From: an uncultured bacterium
GTDB lineage: Bacteria; Cyanobacteriota; Vampirovibrionia; Gastranaerophilales; Gastranaerophilaceae
Assembly (NCBI GenBank): GCA_902783835.1
Contig: CACZSN010000006.1
Location: 61,265 to 125,264 of the forward strand
Direction of reading: 5' to 3'
Length of the DNA: 64,000 nucleotides
Shown piece by piece: positions 54,518 to 63,972 of the stretch. Each line of letters begins with the position of its first letter. Position 1 is the first letter of the stretch. Both the position numbers and the translations under genes were made by a program. Under the pieces are notes generated by a model. The model was given only the letters and a program-made list of their open reading frames with translations, did no database searches and was not told where the DNA came from.

Positions 54518-55591
54518 ATGTTAATAGAAGAATTATTAGAACTAACGGTAAAAGAAAAGGCGAGTGACTTGCACATCTCGGCTAATTTACCGCCGGTACT
54601 CCGTGTTAGCGGTAATCTTGTCAGAACGGAATATCCGCCGTTGACACCGGAAGAAGTAGAAGCATTGTTGTTTCCGATGTTGAGCAACGAGCAAAGAAGA
54701 ACGCTTGAACAAGTTTGGGAACTTGATATGTCATACGGTATCCACGGTTTAGGCAGATTTCGGGTTAACATTTATAAAGATAAAGGTAATTATGCAGCGG
54801 CATTCCGTACTATCAACAGCGTTGCACCGAAGTTTGAAGAACTTGGTCTTCCGCCTATCGTAAGAAAAATCACGGAACGTCCGAGAGGTTTGATTTTGGT
54901 AACGGGACCTACCGGTTCAGGTAAATCAACAACCCTTGCTTCAATGATTGACCACATCAACGAAACAAGAGCGGAACACATTCTTATCATTGAAGACCCG
55001 ACAGAATTTGTTCACCAATCGAAGAAAAGTATCGTTCACCAAAGAGAATTGGGACAAGATACACGGTCATTTTCAAACGCACTTCGTTCAGCACTTCGTG
55101 AAGATCCTGATATCATATTGGTCGGCGAAATGCGTGACCTTGAGACCATTCAATTGGCTATAACAGCCGCAGAAACAGGTCACTTGGTCATGGGTACACT
55201 TCACACTTCATCAGCTTCACAAACGATTGACCGTATCATTGACGTATTTCCTGAAGCTCAACAACAACAAGTAAAAATTCAGCTTTCAAGTTCATTGATT
55301 GCGGTATTTTCACAAACTTTGCTTACAAAGCTTAATCCGGACGGCACGAAAAACGGACGTGTTATGGCTCAGGAAATCATGATTGTAAATTCCGCTATCT
55401 CAAACCTTATCAGAGAAGGTAAAACGGCACAAATTTATTCTGCAATTCAAACAGGTGCTCAATTCGGTATGCAAACTCTTGAAATTGCATTGAAAGATTT
55501 GTACAAAGCGGGTAAAATTACAATGGAAGATGCTTTGCAAAAATCACAAAGACCAGATGAATTTAAGCGTCTTGCAAACATTTCAAGATAA
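54518..55591 (+). CDS. pilT: Type IV pilus retraction ATPase PilT
   Basis: Hexameric cytoplasmic ATPase that pulls pili back. 'LILVTGPTGSGKSTTLASMI' is the Walker A, 'HILIIEDPTEFVHQSKKSIV' the Asp box, 'ILVGEMRDLETIQLAITAAE' the Walker B with 'TGHLVMGTLHTSSASQTIDR' the His box, and 'AISNLIREGKTAQIYSAIQT' the PilT-specific AIRNLIRE-like motif needed for retraction. N-terminal PAS-like domain starts at residue 1. GGAG is 9-12 bases upstream. Length 357 is standard. Together with the pilO end at the window start this suggests functional type IV pili. Confidence 0.95.
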   Translation: MLIEELLELTVKEKASDLHISANLPPVLRVSGNLVRTEYPPLTPEEVEALLFPMLSNEQRRTLEQVWELDMSYGIHGLGRFRVNIYKDKGNYAAAFRTINSVAPKFEELGLPPIVRKITERPRGLILVTGPTGSGKSTTLASMIDHINETRAEHILIIEDPTEFVHQSKKSIVHQRELGQDTRSFSNALRSALREDPDIILVGEMRDLETIQLAITAAETGHLVMGTLHTSSASQTIDRIIDVFPEAQQQQVKIQLSSSLIAVFSQTLLTKLNPDGTKNGRVMAQEIMIVNSAISNLIREGKTAQIYSAIQTGAQFGMQTLEIALKDLYKAGKITMEDALQKSQRPDEFKRLANISR

Positions 55592-55613
55592 AATAATAAA
55601 ATAAAACAAAAAA

Positions 55614-55642
55614 AACGACTGCTCAAAAGCGGTCGTTTTTTT
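55614..55642. terminator. Bidirectional intrinsic terminator between pilT and mlaE-like gene
   Basis: AACGACTGC (55614-55622) pairs with GCGGTCGTT (55629-55637), with one G-T wobble, followed by a T-run on the plus strand and preceded by A-rich DNA. It can stop pilT on the plus strand and the mlaE-like gene on the minus strand. Confidence 0.85.
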
Positions 55643-55664
55643 ATACGAAATTTTACCAAACCGA

Positions 55665-56396
55665 TTAAAAATAGAACAATAAAGCAACGATTAAATCAGC
55701 CGTAAGCAAGAATACGGTTGCGTTTATGGCAGCTTTTGTCGTTGAAATACCGACATTTTTAGCACCGCCTTCAGTGCTGTAACCTTGAGTTGCACAAACG
55801 GTTGTAATAATTATACCGAATAAAAATCCTTTAAAGACACTGACCATAAGGTCTTTGACCTGAATCCAAAGCCATACGGAGTTCATATATCTTGCGGGAT
55901 GAAGTCCGATTGTAAGATTTGAAACGAGCATGCCTCCCAATATTCCACATAATTCCGCCAAAATAATAACGCAAGGAACAGTAATTGCCGCCCCTAAAAT
56001 TCTCGGAGCAAAATAATATCCGATTGGGTCAACTTTCATTGTTTTAATTGCATCAACCTGAGATGTAACTTTCATATTGGCAATTTCAGCACTGACGGCA
56101 GTACCGGCACGAGCGGAAATTGCAAGAGCCGCAAACCCGGGAGCGAGTTCTCTGATTAAAGCAACAGCCATAAAACCGCCGACATAACTGTCACCGCCGG
56201 ACAATAAAAATTGTTTTGAAATCTGCAAAGAAATTACGGCAGAAGCAATAAACACGATAGCAAGAGCAATCGGAATTGAATCATAACCGATTGAAGCAGC
56301 ACTTGAGAGTACCGAACGAAATCTTACACGACCGTCAAACATATATTTGACGGCAGTGATAAAATTCAAAACGCATTGACCCAAAAATTTAATCAT
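55665..56396 (-). CDS. MlaE-type permease, orphan copy
   Basis: A 243-residue permease with the same plan as the gene at 35311: 'AVALIRELAPGFAALAISAR' and 'VSAEIANMKVTSQVDAIKTM' are the MlaE signature. The final block 'GGAKNVGISTTKAAINATVF' is close to 'GGAKSVGIATTKAVVW' of the other copy. No ATPase or MCE gene is beside it. It overlaps the upstream ilvE gene by 8 bases and may be co-transcribed with it. It may use the MlaF from the other locus or be part of a second lipid transporter. Confidence 0.88.
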   Translation of the reverse strand: MIKFLGQCVLNFITAVKYMFDGRVRFRSVLSSAASIGYDSIPIALAIVFIASAVISLQISKQFLLSGGDSYVGGFMAVALIRELAPGFAALAISARAGTAVSAEIANMKVTSQVDAIKTMKVDPIGYYFAPRILGAAITVPCVIILAELCGILGGMLVSNLTIGLHPARYMNSVWLWIQVKDLMVSVFKGFLFGIIITTVCATQGYSTEGGAKNVGISTTKAAINATVFLLTADLIVALLFYF

Positions 56397-57312
56397 AGAT
56401 GGGAGTACACCATTTTTTGTATTTTGCGACTTTGCCTTTTACAACGTCAAAATACAATTTTTGAATTTTCTTTGCAATTTCGCCGACTTCGCCGTTTCCG
56501 ACAGGACGTTTATCAATTTCCGTAATAGGACTGATTTGAGCACCGGTTCCGCAGTAGAAGGCTTCATCCGAAATGTACAATTCAGTTCTGTCAACGGGTC
56601 TTTCGATTGTTTCGATACCCAATTCTTCTCTTGCAATTTCAATTACGGTATTTCTTGTTACACCGATTAAGATATTATCGGTAATGTTTGACGTAACGAG
56701 TTTTCCGTTTTGCACGAGGAATAAATTCATCGCCGAACCTTCGGTTACATGCCCGTCGGGACCGAGAACGATTGCATCGTCAAACCCCATGGCTTTTGCA
56801 TCGGAAACGATAAGAGCAGTGTTAGCATAGCAGCCGCTGATTTTTGCACGAGGAGGAATAGCGTTGTCATCAGAGCGTTTCCAAGATGATACACAAACTT
56901 TTAGACCTTTTTCCAAATCACAATAATCGCCCAATTTTAACGTTAACATCATCAAACCGTCAGGCATGCCGAGTACGCTCGGGCAAACGCTTTGAGCCTT
57001 CTTGTAAATTTGCGGACGCATATATGCATCGCAGTGATAGTTACTTTTTTTGAAAGTTTCTTTTGCGATTTCGCAAAGTTCTTCAACAGACTTGCCGGAA
57101 CTCATACGCATAATTTTTCCGCTGTTTTCAAGTCTTTCAAAGTGTTCTTTCATTCTGAAAGCATAAAGTTGATTTTCTTCTTCGTTATAATAAGCTCTAA
57201 TGCCTTCAAATACAGAAGTTCCGTATAAAAAAGAATGGTTCATAACGGAGATTACGGCATCTTGAGCCTTAACAAATTCTCCGTCAATATAATAATATTC
57301 CTGTTCAGTCAT
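56389..57312 (-). CDS. ilvE: Branched-chain amino acid aminotransferase
   Basis: PLP class IV fold. 'SFLYGTSVFEGIRAYYNEEE' is the N-terminal pattern. The lysine that binds PLP stands in 'PPRAKISGCYANTALIVSDA', 'VTEGSAMNLFLVQNGKLVTS' is the family signature, and 'DNILIGVTRNTVIEIAREEL' follows. Length 307 from the ATG at 57312 with GGAG upstream; a TTG 12 bases before it is a poorer start. It makes Leu, Ile and Val from their keto acids. It precedes the orphan mlaE. Confidence 0.93.
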   Translation of the reverse strand: MTEQEYYYIDGEFVKAQDAVISVMNHSFLYGTSVFEGIRAYYNEEENQLYAFRMKEHFERLENSGKIMRMSSGKSVEELCEIAKETFKKSNYHCDAYMRPQIYKKAQSVCPSVLGMPDGLMMLTLKLGDYCDLEKGLKVCVSSWKRSDDNAIPPRAKISGCYANTALIVSDAKAMGFDDAIVLGPDGHVTEGSAMNLFLVQNGKLVTSNITDNILIGVTRNTVIEIAREELGIETIERPVDRTELYISDEAFYCGTGAQISPITEIDKRPVGNGEVGEIAKKIQKLYFDVVKGKVAKYKKWCTPIYD

Positions 57313-57369
57313 AATTTTCTCCAATTGTTAAATTATAGAACGATTTTAGCATATTTTTTCAAAAATGGT

Positions 57370-59124
57370 TTATTCTTTATTTTGTCTGTCGAAAAATTTT
57401 GCAACCTCCGAAGTCGGGATAAAATGACAAATCGGTCTGCCGTGAGGGCAAACTTCGGGGTTTTTGGTAGCTTTCCAACGTTTTATCAACTCTTCCGCCT
57501 GCCAAATCGAAAGTTTTTCGCCGGCTTTAACAGCAGCCTTGCAAGATGTTGTCACAAGAATTTTTTCCTCAAGTCCGTCCAACGAACCGTTTATGCTTGA
57601 TAAAAGTTCTGCGGCAAGTTCCTTTTGGCTTACTCTTGAAAGGAGTTGAGGAACTCTCTTAAATTTGATTTGCGTAGAAGAAACAGCTTCAATTTCATAT
57701 CCGAAATGATTTAATTTTTCTTCCGCCTGTTGCAAAATTGCAACTTCTTCAGGCTCAAGGTCAACAATTTCACTAACCAAAAGCATTTGAGAATTAATTT
57801 CTTTTTGAGATTTTAATTTTTCAAAAAGATAACGTTCATCCGCAATATGTTGATCCACAATTTCAAGCCCTGCTTGTGTTTCAATCAAAATATATGTATC
57901 TTTAAACTGCCCGATAATTCTAAAATCATCCTCAACCTGTTGATTTACCTGAAATGTTGTCGGTGTCAACAAAGGCTGCTGTTCTGAAATTGGAGTAATC
58001 GTTTTCGGATTAACGGTAGAAAACGAAGGCATTTTTGATTCCGAAATATAATAACTGTCATCGTTTTCGCTGACTTGTTCGGATTTTGGAACAAAAGGCA
58101 AAACATTTTCAACAGGTTGAGAAAATTGCTGAAAAGTGTTTGATGACAAGGCTTTATCAATTGCCGCTATAACAAAATTAAAAATCAAATTAGGCTCTCT
58201 CCAACGGATTTCACGTTTCGTCGGATGAGCGTTAACATCGATGTCGTGAGGGTTTACATCAATTTTCAAAATAACAAAAGGATATTTTCCGTTCGGCAAA
58301 AGATTTTTGTATGCCATATCGATTGCTTTCAGAATGATTGGACATTTTACGGGACGGTTATTGACATAAATCCTGACAGATTTTTTACTCGAACGTGTGT
58401 ACGACGGCAGCGAAACATAACCCGAAATTTTCAAATCGGCCTTGCTGTCTGTTTTATCAAGTTCTCTGAGTTCTTTTGACAAGTCGAGAGAATAAATATC
58501 TTCTATTCTTTCCAAAAGTGTTGAATTGCCTCGTGTTTGGAGTACTTTTGAACCGTTATGGAAAAGTGTAAAAGCAATATTCGGATTAGCAAAAGCAGCA
58601 GAAGTTATAACCTCTTGAATGTATGAAAATTCAGTCTTGTCAGATTTTAAAAATTTCAATCTTGCCGGCTGAGACGAAAAAATATTTTCAATCTCCATAA
58701 TCGTTCCGAGAGCACATCCCGTTTCGGTTTTTGAGACTTCTGAATTTTCCGCGATAATTTTTACACCGTAATCAAATTCTTTGGTTCTCGAAATGCACGT
58801 CACTTTTGCAATTGAACAAATACTGGCAAGAGCTTCTCCCCGGAAACCCAAAGTATGAATATTCCAAAGGTCTTTTTCGTCGGAAATCTTACTTGTAGCG
58901 TGTTTTGCAAATGCAACGTATACATCGTCGGGGTGAATTCCGCAACCGTTATCAGCAATTCTGATATTTCTGCATTCGTTAGTAATTGATATTTCAATTT
59001 TGGAACTGCCCGCGTCTATTGAATTTTCGACAAGTTCCTTGACTACGGAAGAAGGTCGTTCAATAACTTCACCCGCAGCAATTTGATTTATTAAATTGAT
59101 TGAAAGTTGTTTAATTCTTGCCAT
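57370..59124 (-). CDS. mutL: DNA mismatch repair protein MutL
   Basis: GHKL ATPase of 584 residues. 'RIADNGCGIHPDDVYVAFAK', 'HATSKI' and 'HTLGFRGEALASICSIA' are the ATP-binding motifs. The C-terminal half has 'EIVDQHIADERYLFEKL', which matches the DQHA-x2-E-x4-E endonuclease motif, and 'VCPHGRPICHFI', the metal site. So it belongs to the nicking MutL type used by bacteria without MutH. Its start is 33 bases after a small membrane protein gene. Confidence 0.95.
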   Translation of the reverse strand: MARIKQLSINLINQIAAGEVIERPSSVVKELVENSIDAGSSKIEISITNECRNIRIADNGCGIHPDDVYVAFAKHATSKISDEKDLWNIHTLGFRGEALASICSIAKVTCISRTKEFDYGVKIIAENSEVSKTETGCALGTIMEIENIFSSQPARLKFLKSDKTEFSYIQEVITSAAFANPNIAFTLFHNGSKVLQTRGNSTLLERIEDIYSLDLSKELRELDKTDSKADLKISGYVSLPSYTRSSKKSVRIYVNNRPVKCPIILKAIDMAYKNLLPNGKYPFVILKIDVNPHDIDVNAHPTKREIRWREPNLIFNFVIAAIDKALSSNTFQQFSQPVENVLPFVPKSEQVSENDDSYYISESKMPSFSTVNPKTITPISEQQPLLTPTTFQVNQQVEDDFRIIGQFKDTYILIETQAGLEIVDQHIADERYLFEKLKSQKEINSQMLLVSEIVDLEPEEVAILQQAEEKLNHFGYEIEAVSSTQIKFKRVPQLLSRVSQKELAAELLSSINGSLDGLEEKILVTTSCKAAVKAGEKLSIWQAEELIKRWKATKNPEVCPHGRPICHFIPTSEVAKFFDRQNKE

Positions 59125-59157
59125 AACGTAATTTTAATACAAAATAGAAAGTCATGC

Positions 59158-59349
59158 TTAATTGAAACGATTTTTCATAAATTCATCAAGCCTAATCATA
59201 CACTGCTCAATGTTTTCCTTGGAAAATTCATACCTGAGCGTGGCACCCGTTCTTGTAAAAACAGACACAAAATCAAGGTTTTGAACAAGCCAAACCGCAA
59301 TATAGAGGCAAAAAATCGTCAATATTAATTTGCAAAACCGTCTAATCAC
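59158..59349 (-). CDS. Small membrane protein upstream of mutL
   Basis: A 63-residue frame with a GTG start behind AGGAAAGG (7 bases). The N-terminus 'LILTIFCLYIAVWLVQNLDF' is one membrane helix; a 30-residue helix with basic and acidic residues follows. It lies 33 bases before mutL on the same strand, in the position of a small accessory protein. I do not recognise the family. The good ribosome site and composition argue for a real gene. Confidence 0.55.
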   Translation of the reverse strand: MIRRFCKLILTIFCLYIAVWLVQNLDFVSVFTRTGATLRYEFSKENIEQCMIRLDEFMKNRFN

Positions 59350-59516
59350 AAATAAACCTTTCCTAAGATATTATAATTCAAATCGGAAAATTTTTGGGTA
59401 ATAAAAAAAATCATCCGATTGTATGAGAAAGACTAACGTAAATTAATCCTCAAAAAACACCGCCATGTCTGTATTTAAAAACGTTTTTTAATTTAAAATA
59501 TAATTGTAAATTTTTG

Positions 59517-59545
59517 TTGACTAATTTGGCAAATTGGTACATAAT
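59517..59545 (+). promoter_or_regulatory. Promoter of the SLH protein gene
   Basis: TTGACT (59517-59522), 17 bases, CATAAT (59540-59545). The spacer contains CAAATTGG, which recurs at the same place in the promoter at 63836. A GGAG site is found 9 bases before the ATG at 59586. Confidence 0.75.
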
Positions 59546-59585
59546 TATCAAGGAAAATTATCTAATAGTATAGGAGATAAACTCA

Positions 59586-61013
59586 ATGAACAACTTTAAA
59601 AAGTTATTAACGGCAGCAGTTATCACGGGTAGTGTTTCACTCGTTGCAAACGCTGCAGACACACAAGTCGAAACTTATGCACACCCGACATTGTTCGGTT
59701 CACAAGCAAATGTTTACGCTACAACAAACGCAAACTATGTTGTAGGCGGTGAAGTTGACAAAACAACAAAAACAGCAGTAGCAGGAAAATCAAACGTTTT
59801 AATCGATACAATGGCATCAGACGTTTTGAACACTGTTAGAAAAGCTCAATATAACTGCGGTGACTGGGATACAAAAATGCCGGTTCTCCGTTCTGAATTG
59901 GCTGTAATCTTGGCAGAAAGCTTTGCTTCAGGCAGACAAGTTTCAGCTAAAAAAGCATATTCTGACGTAACAAAAGATTACTGGGCAGAAGCTTGGATTG
60001 AAACAGCACAAGATACAGGCTTGATGATTGGTTACCCTGACAACAAATTCAGACCCGATCAAAGAGTTACAAAAGCAGAAGTATTTGCAACAATTGCACA
60101 AATCGTTGACGTAAATACAAACGGTGTTAACGTTGTACTTAACAACCAAGAAATTCAATACATTCCGCTCTGGGCAGTAAATGCGGCAAAAGAAACAGTT
60201 GGTTCAGGCTTGCTCGCAGAAGTTCCGGATCAAAAGAAAGTTATTGAAGATGAATATCTTACAAAAGAACAAGTTGCATACTTGGTAAGTGCATTGAAGA
60301 CATACTTGGCATCAGGTAAGTTGTCAGTTGATGCTAACGCTCCTCAAGTTTGCAAAGACTTTGCAAATTCAACAATCGCTATGAAGATGAACAGCAGAGT
60401 AAGTGCTAAACATTCAAACGTTAACGAATTGTTCACGGCAAGAACAACTAAAGAAGTTACTGTTGCAGGCGAAACATACGCAGTAGGTTCAACAGTTACA
60501 GGTCGTGTAATGGAAGTTAAACGTCCCGGTTTGAACCACCCCGGTTATGTTAAAGTTAAATTTGAAACAATCAAAAACAAAGGCTCAAAAGTTGCCGTTA
60601 ACTTACCTGAAAAAACAGCAGGTGCTGAAGTTGTCGGACAAACTAAAAACCCGAACATTGTTGCAAGAGTATTCGGTGCTCCGTTCTCAGCAACAGCAAG
60701 AGTTTGCGGCGTAGCAGGTCGTTCAGGTGCACAAGCTGTTAACGTTGCAGCAAACAGAGTTGAAGAATTCGGCGATGACGTTTCAGATGTAATGGTAGAA
60801 CCTATGACAGGTCACCTCGGCTCAGGTATCAAGAGTGGCGGAAACGGTCTCTTGTCATTGGGCAAAGGTGTTTACGAAATCGGTAAGACAGCAGTCAGCG
60901 GTACATTCGGTGTAGTTAACGAAGTTACTGACGAAGTTGTTTACCTCGTTTACCCGAAAGCATCTAACAATGCAGCATTGAATCCGAACGAAGAAATCAT
61001 CGTTTCATTCTAA
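59586..61013 (+). CDS. Secreted SLH-domain protein
   Basis: A 475-residue exported protein. The signal peptide is 'MNNFKKLLTAAVITGSVS' and on to 'ANAA'. An SLH domain is seen at about 122-175: 'AYSDVTKDYWAEAWIETAQD', 'IGYPDNKFRPDQRVTKAEVF'. In Gram-negative SLH proteins this domain binds the peptidoglycan or its linked sugars. The C-terminal half is Gly/Val-rich and contains hydrophobic segments ('GGNGLLSLGKGVYEIGKTAV') of unknown role; the usual OprB-type barrel is not obvious. It has a strong promoter and terminator of its own, and uses a narrower codon set than its neighbours, so it is probably made in large amounts. Confidence 0.85.
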   Translation: MNNFKKLLTAAVITGSVSLVANAADTQVETYAHPTLFGSQANVYATTNANYVVGGEVDKTTKTAVAGKSNVLIDTMASDVLNTVRKAQYNCGDWDTKMPVLRSELAVILAESFASGRQVSAKKAYSDVTKDYWAEAWIETAQDTGLMIGYPDNKFRPDQRVTKAEVFATIAQIVDVNTNGVNVVLNNQEIQYIPLWAVNAAKETVGSGLLAEVPDQKKVIEDEYLTKEQVAYLVSALKTYLASGKLSVDANAPQVCKDFANSTIAMKMNSRVSAKHSNVNELFTARTTKEVTVAGETYAVGSTVTGRVMEVKRPGLNHPGYVKVKFETIKNKGSKVAVNLPEKTAGAEVVGQTKNPNIVARVFGAPFSATARVCGVAGRSGAQAVNVAANRVEEFGDDVSDVMVEPMTGHLGSGIKSGGNGLLSLGKGVYEIGKTAVSGTFGVVNEVTDEVVYLVYPKASNNAALNPNEEIIVSF

Positions 61014-61035
61014 TTCTGTACTGATAATTTTCAAA

Positions 61036-61066
61036 GAGGCGGATTGATTTATCACTCCGCCTTTTT
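61036..61066 (+). terminator. Intrinsic terminator after the SLH gene
   Basis: AGGCGGA (61037-61043) pairs with TCCGCCT (61056-61062), followed by five T. It ends the SLH transcript. Confidence 0.88.
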
Positions 61067-61168
61067 ATTGTATAATTAAACAGTCATAATATTTTCGCCA
61101 AAAAGAGAATGCTTAACGCGATGTAAAAGATATAATGACAAAATAATCCGACAACTTTGAGAGGGCAA

Positions 61169-62200
61169 ATGTTTCTAAAAAACAGCAACACATTCAGAAC
61201 GGTATTATTTATTTTACTTGCAATATTTGTGATTTGGTCGATAGTACAAATCAAAGAAATTGCATTATTATTTTTCGGAGCATTTGTAATAGCATGCTCA
61301 TTAAACCCAATTGTTGACAAATTGGAGAAAAAAATGCCGAGAGCCTTGGCGACAACAATCGTAATTCTTCTTGCAACGGCAATTTTGCTCGTAGTATTTT
61401 TGCCGGTATTTTTCGTTGCAATAAAAGAATTCAAAACATTATTTTCACTAATTCCGGATGCATTGAGAAATATTGCGGATTGGGTTAACTCAACCTCTGT
61501 TGCAGGCTACAAATTAAACGATTTCATATCAGCAGACTCAACAAATATCGATTCGGGTTCCGTTGCCACAAACATTATTGACAAATCAGTAAGCATTACA
61601 ATGGGCATAATCGACGGAATGACGGTACTTTTGTCTATTGCTATGGTTGTTTTTTATCTTGTTTGGGAAAAAAGAGAAATAAATCAAAGCATTTTGAGAT
61701 GGTTTCCGCCAAGAATGAAATCGAGAGCAACCGAAATAATCACGGCAATCGAAACAAAAGTCGGAGGTTATGTTTTTGCACAAGTTCTTTCTATGTCAAC
61801 CGTTGCATTTTTCACTGTATTAGGGCTGATGCTTTGCGGTGTAAAATATGCCTTTTTGCTCGGAATTATTGCGGGAATTTTAGATATAATCCCAATTGTA
61901 GGACCGACAATTGCTCTTATTTTAGGATGTGCTTCGGCAGCCGTAAACGGATGGATTTGGATTTTGCCGACGATAGCGGTTTATTTAATTGCTCAATGGA
62001 TTTCAAACCAACTCGTTCGCCCGGTTGTATTCGGCAAATTCATGCAACTTCACCCGATTGTAGTTCTGTTTTCATTCTTCGTCTGTGCAAAATTTTTGGG
62101 AGTTTGGGGTGTCATTATCGCACCCGCAATCGCCGCAACTATTATCACTTTGTTTGACGAACTGTACGTCAAAACCATTAACTCGGGAAAATATCAATAA
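61169..62200 (+). CDS. AI-2E family permease
   Basis: A membrane protein of about 343 residues with seven to eight helices. 'EIALLFFGAFVIACSLNPIV' and 'LLGIIAGILDIIPIVGPTIA' are typical of the AI-2E/PerM family, as is 'PTIAVYLIAQWISNQLVRPV'. Some members export autoinducer-2 or act as Na+/H+ antiporters; the substrate here is unknown. ATG at 61169 follows GAGAGG; a TTG 12 bases before is possible. The stop codon overlaps the radical SAM start by one base (TAATG). Confidence 0.85.
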   Translation: MFLKNSNTFRTVLFILLAIFVIWSIVQIKEIALLFFGAFVIACSLNPIVDKLEKKMPRALATTIVILLATAILLVVFLPVFFVAIKEFKTLFSLIPDALRNIADWVNSTSVAGYKLNDFISADSTNIDSGSVATNIIDKSVSITMGIIDGMTVLLSIAMVVFYLVWEKREINQSILRWFPPRMKSRATEIITAIETKVGGYVFAQVLSMSTVAFFTVLGLMLCGVKYAFLLGIIAGILDIIPIVGPTIALILGCASAAVNGWIWILPTIAVYLIAQWISNQLVRPVVFGKFMQLHPIVVLFSFFVCAKFLGVWGVIIAPAIAATIITLFDELYVKTINSGKYQ

Positions 62201-63798
62201 TGAGCGAAGTTTTTTTATATGACTCAAAACCGTTTTCAAAAGATAATTTGAACGTTTGGATAGCTTTTCCCTCGGTATCAAACCTCGGAATGTCCGCACT
62301 CGGCTTTCTGACAGTGTTTGAAATGATGGACAAAGACGAAAACATAAATGCCGAAAGAATTTTCACCGATACAACAACGACCAAAATTGATTCGCGAAAA
62401 GTCGACTTGCTCGGTTTCTCTTTCTCTTTTGAACTCGACTTTTTAGGCATTTTCAAAATTTTAGAAAAATTTCACATCCCATTTAACTCAAAAGACCGCG
62501 AAGAAGGTTGCCCTCTGATTTATTCCGGCGGTCCGGTCGTAAGTTCGAACCCCGAACCGTTTGCACAAATTTTTGACTTCATAGAACTCGGTGATGCCGA
62601 AAACAAATCAAAAGAGATTACCGACGCAATCCGCTTGAATAAAGGAAAGCCAAGAAAAGAAGTCTTAGAAATTTTATCGAAAATCAACGGGGTATATGTC
62701 CCTTCTCTAACAAAATTTGACCCCGAAAAAGGAATGCTTACTTTGGACGGAAAACCTTATACCGTAAGAAAATCTACAGATTCTCTCTGCGGAATTTGCG
62801 TAACCACACCAATTTTGACAGAAAATTCCTATTTCAAAAACACATTCATTATCGAAGTTGCACGCGGATGCCCCCAAAGATGCGGGTTTTGCAATACATC
62901 ATTTCTGAACAGTCCGTATAGAACTTGCGACAAAAATTTGATTATCTCAAAAATCGACAAAGCCCTGAATTACACTCACAAAATAGCATTTTTGGGTGCG
63001 GCAGTAGGTGCTCATCCCGATATCGACGAGCTTTGCGATTACATTTATAAAAAATCGGAAGAATTTCCGGATATCGAACTTTCCGTGTCCTCTCTCCGAG
63101 CGGACGGCGTCTCAAACAGCGTTGCCCGTACTTTGGTCAAATGCGGTCAAAAACACGCAACACTCGCCCTCGAAGCAGGCTCTGATAAGTTAAGACGTGT
63201 CATTAATAAAAATATCACAAACGAACTTTTCAAAAATACTGTTCAAAAACTTCGCGAAATCGGATTTAAAGGGGTTAAGATATACGGTATGATTGGCCTT
63301 CCGACAGAAACACAAGATGATATTCAGGCTCTCGTAAATTTTGCAAAAGAACTTAAAGCAGAAAATAAAGGCTTCGATATATCTTTCGGTTTCTCCTCCT
63401 TCGTCCCGAAATCACACACCCCGTTTCAGTTCTGCGAAAAAGAAAATACAAAATCTTTAGAAAAAAAATTCGACTTTCTCCAAAAAGAAATGCGAAAAAT
63501 CGGAGTCAAAATTTCAATTTCTCCCGTAAAATGGGACTACGTTCAGGCTGTTCTCTCAAGAGGAGGTCGGGAATTGTTCGACTTTTTAGTCGAAGTTTAC
63601 AACAACGGCGGCAATATCGGTGCCTTTAAATCAGTCATGAAAGACTTTGTTAAACAAAAAATTATAACCGATTTCGACAAAATTGCCTACTCAAAAAGAG
63701 ATTACGACGAAATAAATCCTTGGGATTTTATCATTCAAAAAAATTCAAAAGAAGACATTATTAAGGAATGTAAACGAAATTTATCCCGTAATTCCTGA
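62200..63798 (+). CDS. B12-binding-like radical SAM protein
   Basis: A 532-residue protein. The N-terminal part (about 15-180) resembles the start of TIGR03960-type proteins ('SNLGMSALGFLTVFEMMDKD') with a fold like the cobalamin-binding domain. The radical SAM site is 'EVARGCPQRCGFCNTSFLNS' (C-x3-C-x2-C, three Cys of the Fe-S cluster), followed by 'KIYGMIGLPTETQDD' for the barrel end. The reaction is unknown; relatives modify RNA or lipids. Translationally coupled to the AI-2E gene. Confidence 0.85.
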   Translation: MSEVFLYDSKPFSKDNLNVWIAFPSVSNLGMSALGFLTVFEMMDKDENINAERIFTDTTTTKIDSRKVDLLGFSFSFELDFLGIFKILEKFHIPFNSKDREEGCPLIYSGGPVVSSNPEPFAQIFDFIELGDAENKSKEITDAIRLNKGKPRKEVLEILSKINGVYVPSLTKFDPEKGMLTLDGKPYTVRKSTDSLCGICVTTPILTENSYFKNTFIIEVARGCPQRCGFCNTSFLNSPYRTCDKNLIISKIDKALNYTHKIAFLGAAVGAHPDIDELCDYIYKKSEEFPDIELSVSSLRADGVSNSVARTLVKCGQKHATLALEAGSDKLRRVINKNITNELFKNTVQKLREIGFKGVKIYGMIGLPTETQDDIQALVNFAKELKAENKGFDISFGFSSFVPKSHTPFQFCEKENTKSLEKKFDFLQKEMRKIGVKISISPVKWDYVQAVLSRGGRELFDFLVEVYNNGGNIGAFKSVMKDFVKQKIITDFDKIAYSKRDYDEINPWDFIIQKNSKEDIIKECKRNLSRNS

Positions 63799-63835
63799 TT
63801 TTTCTCATTAATTGTATTTTGTACACTTAAAAGGC

Positions 63836-63864
63836 TTGACAATTTTAACAAATTGGCATATATT
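63836..63864 (+). promoter_or_regulatory. Promoter at the end of the window
   Basis: A perfect TTGACA (63836-63841), 17 bases, TATATT (63859-63864). The spacer holds CAAATTGG in the same position as in the SLH promoter at 59517. Predicted transcription start is about 63871. Confidence 0.75.
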
Positions 63865-63870
63865 ATAGAT

Positions 63871-63972
63871 ATGGATTTAAGTGTAGTACAAATTACACAT
63901 TATCCTGAAACACAAATAACAGTCATAACCAACATTACAATCCCGAACACACACAAACTCCTAAATACATAA
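63871..63972 (+). CDS. Possible leaderless 33-codon ORF
   Basis: The ATG stands at the predicted +1 of the promoter at 63836, so the mRNA would have no leader. The frame runs 33 codons, Thr- and Ile-rich, and ends in TAA. It may be a real small peptide, or just the 5' part of a longer transcript or RNA outside the window. No family recognised. Confidence 0.3.
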   Translation: MDLSVVQITHYPETQITVITNITIPNTHKLLNT

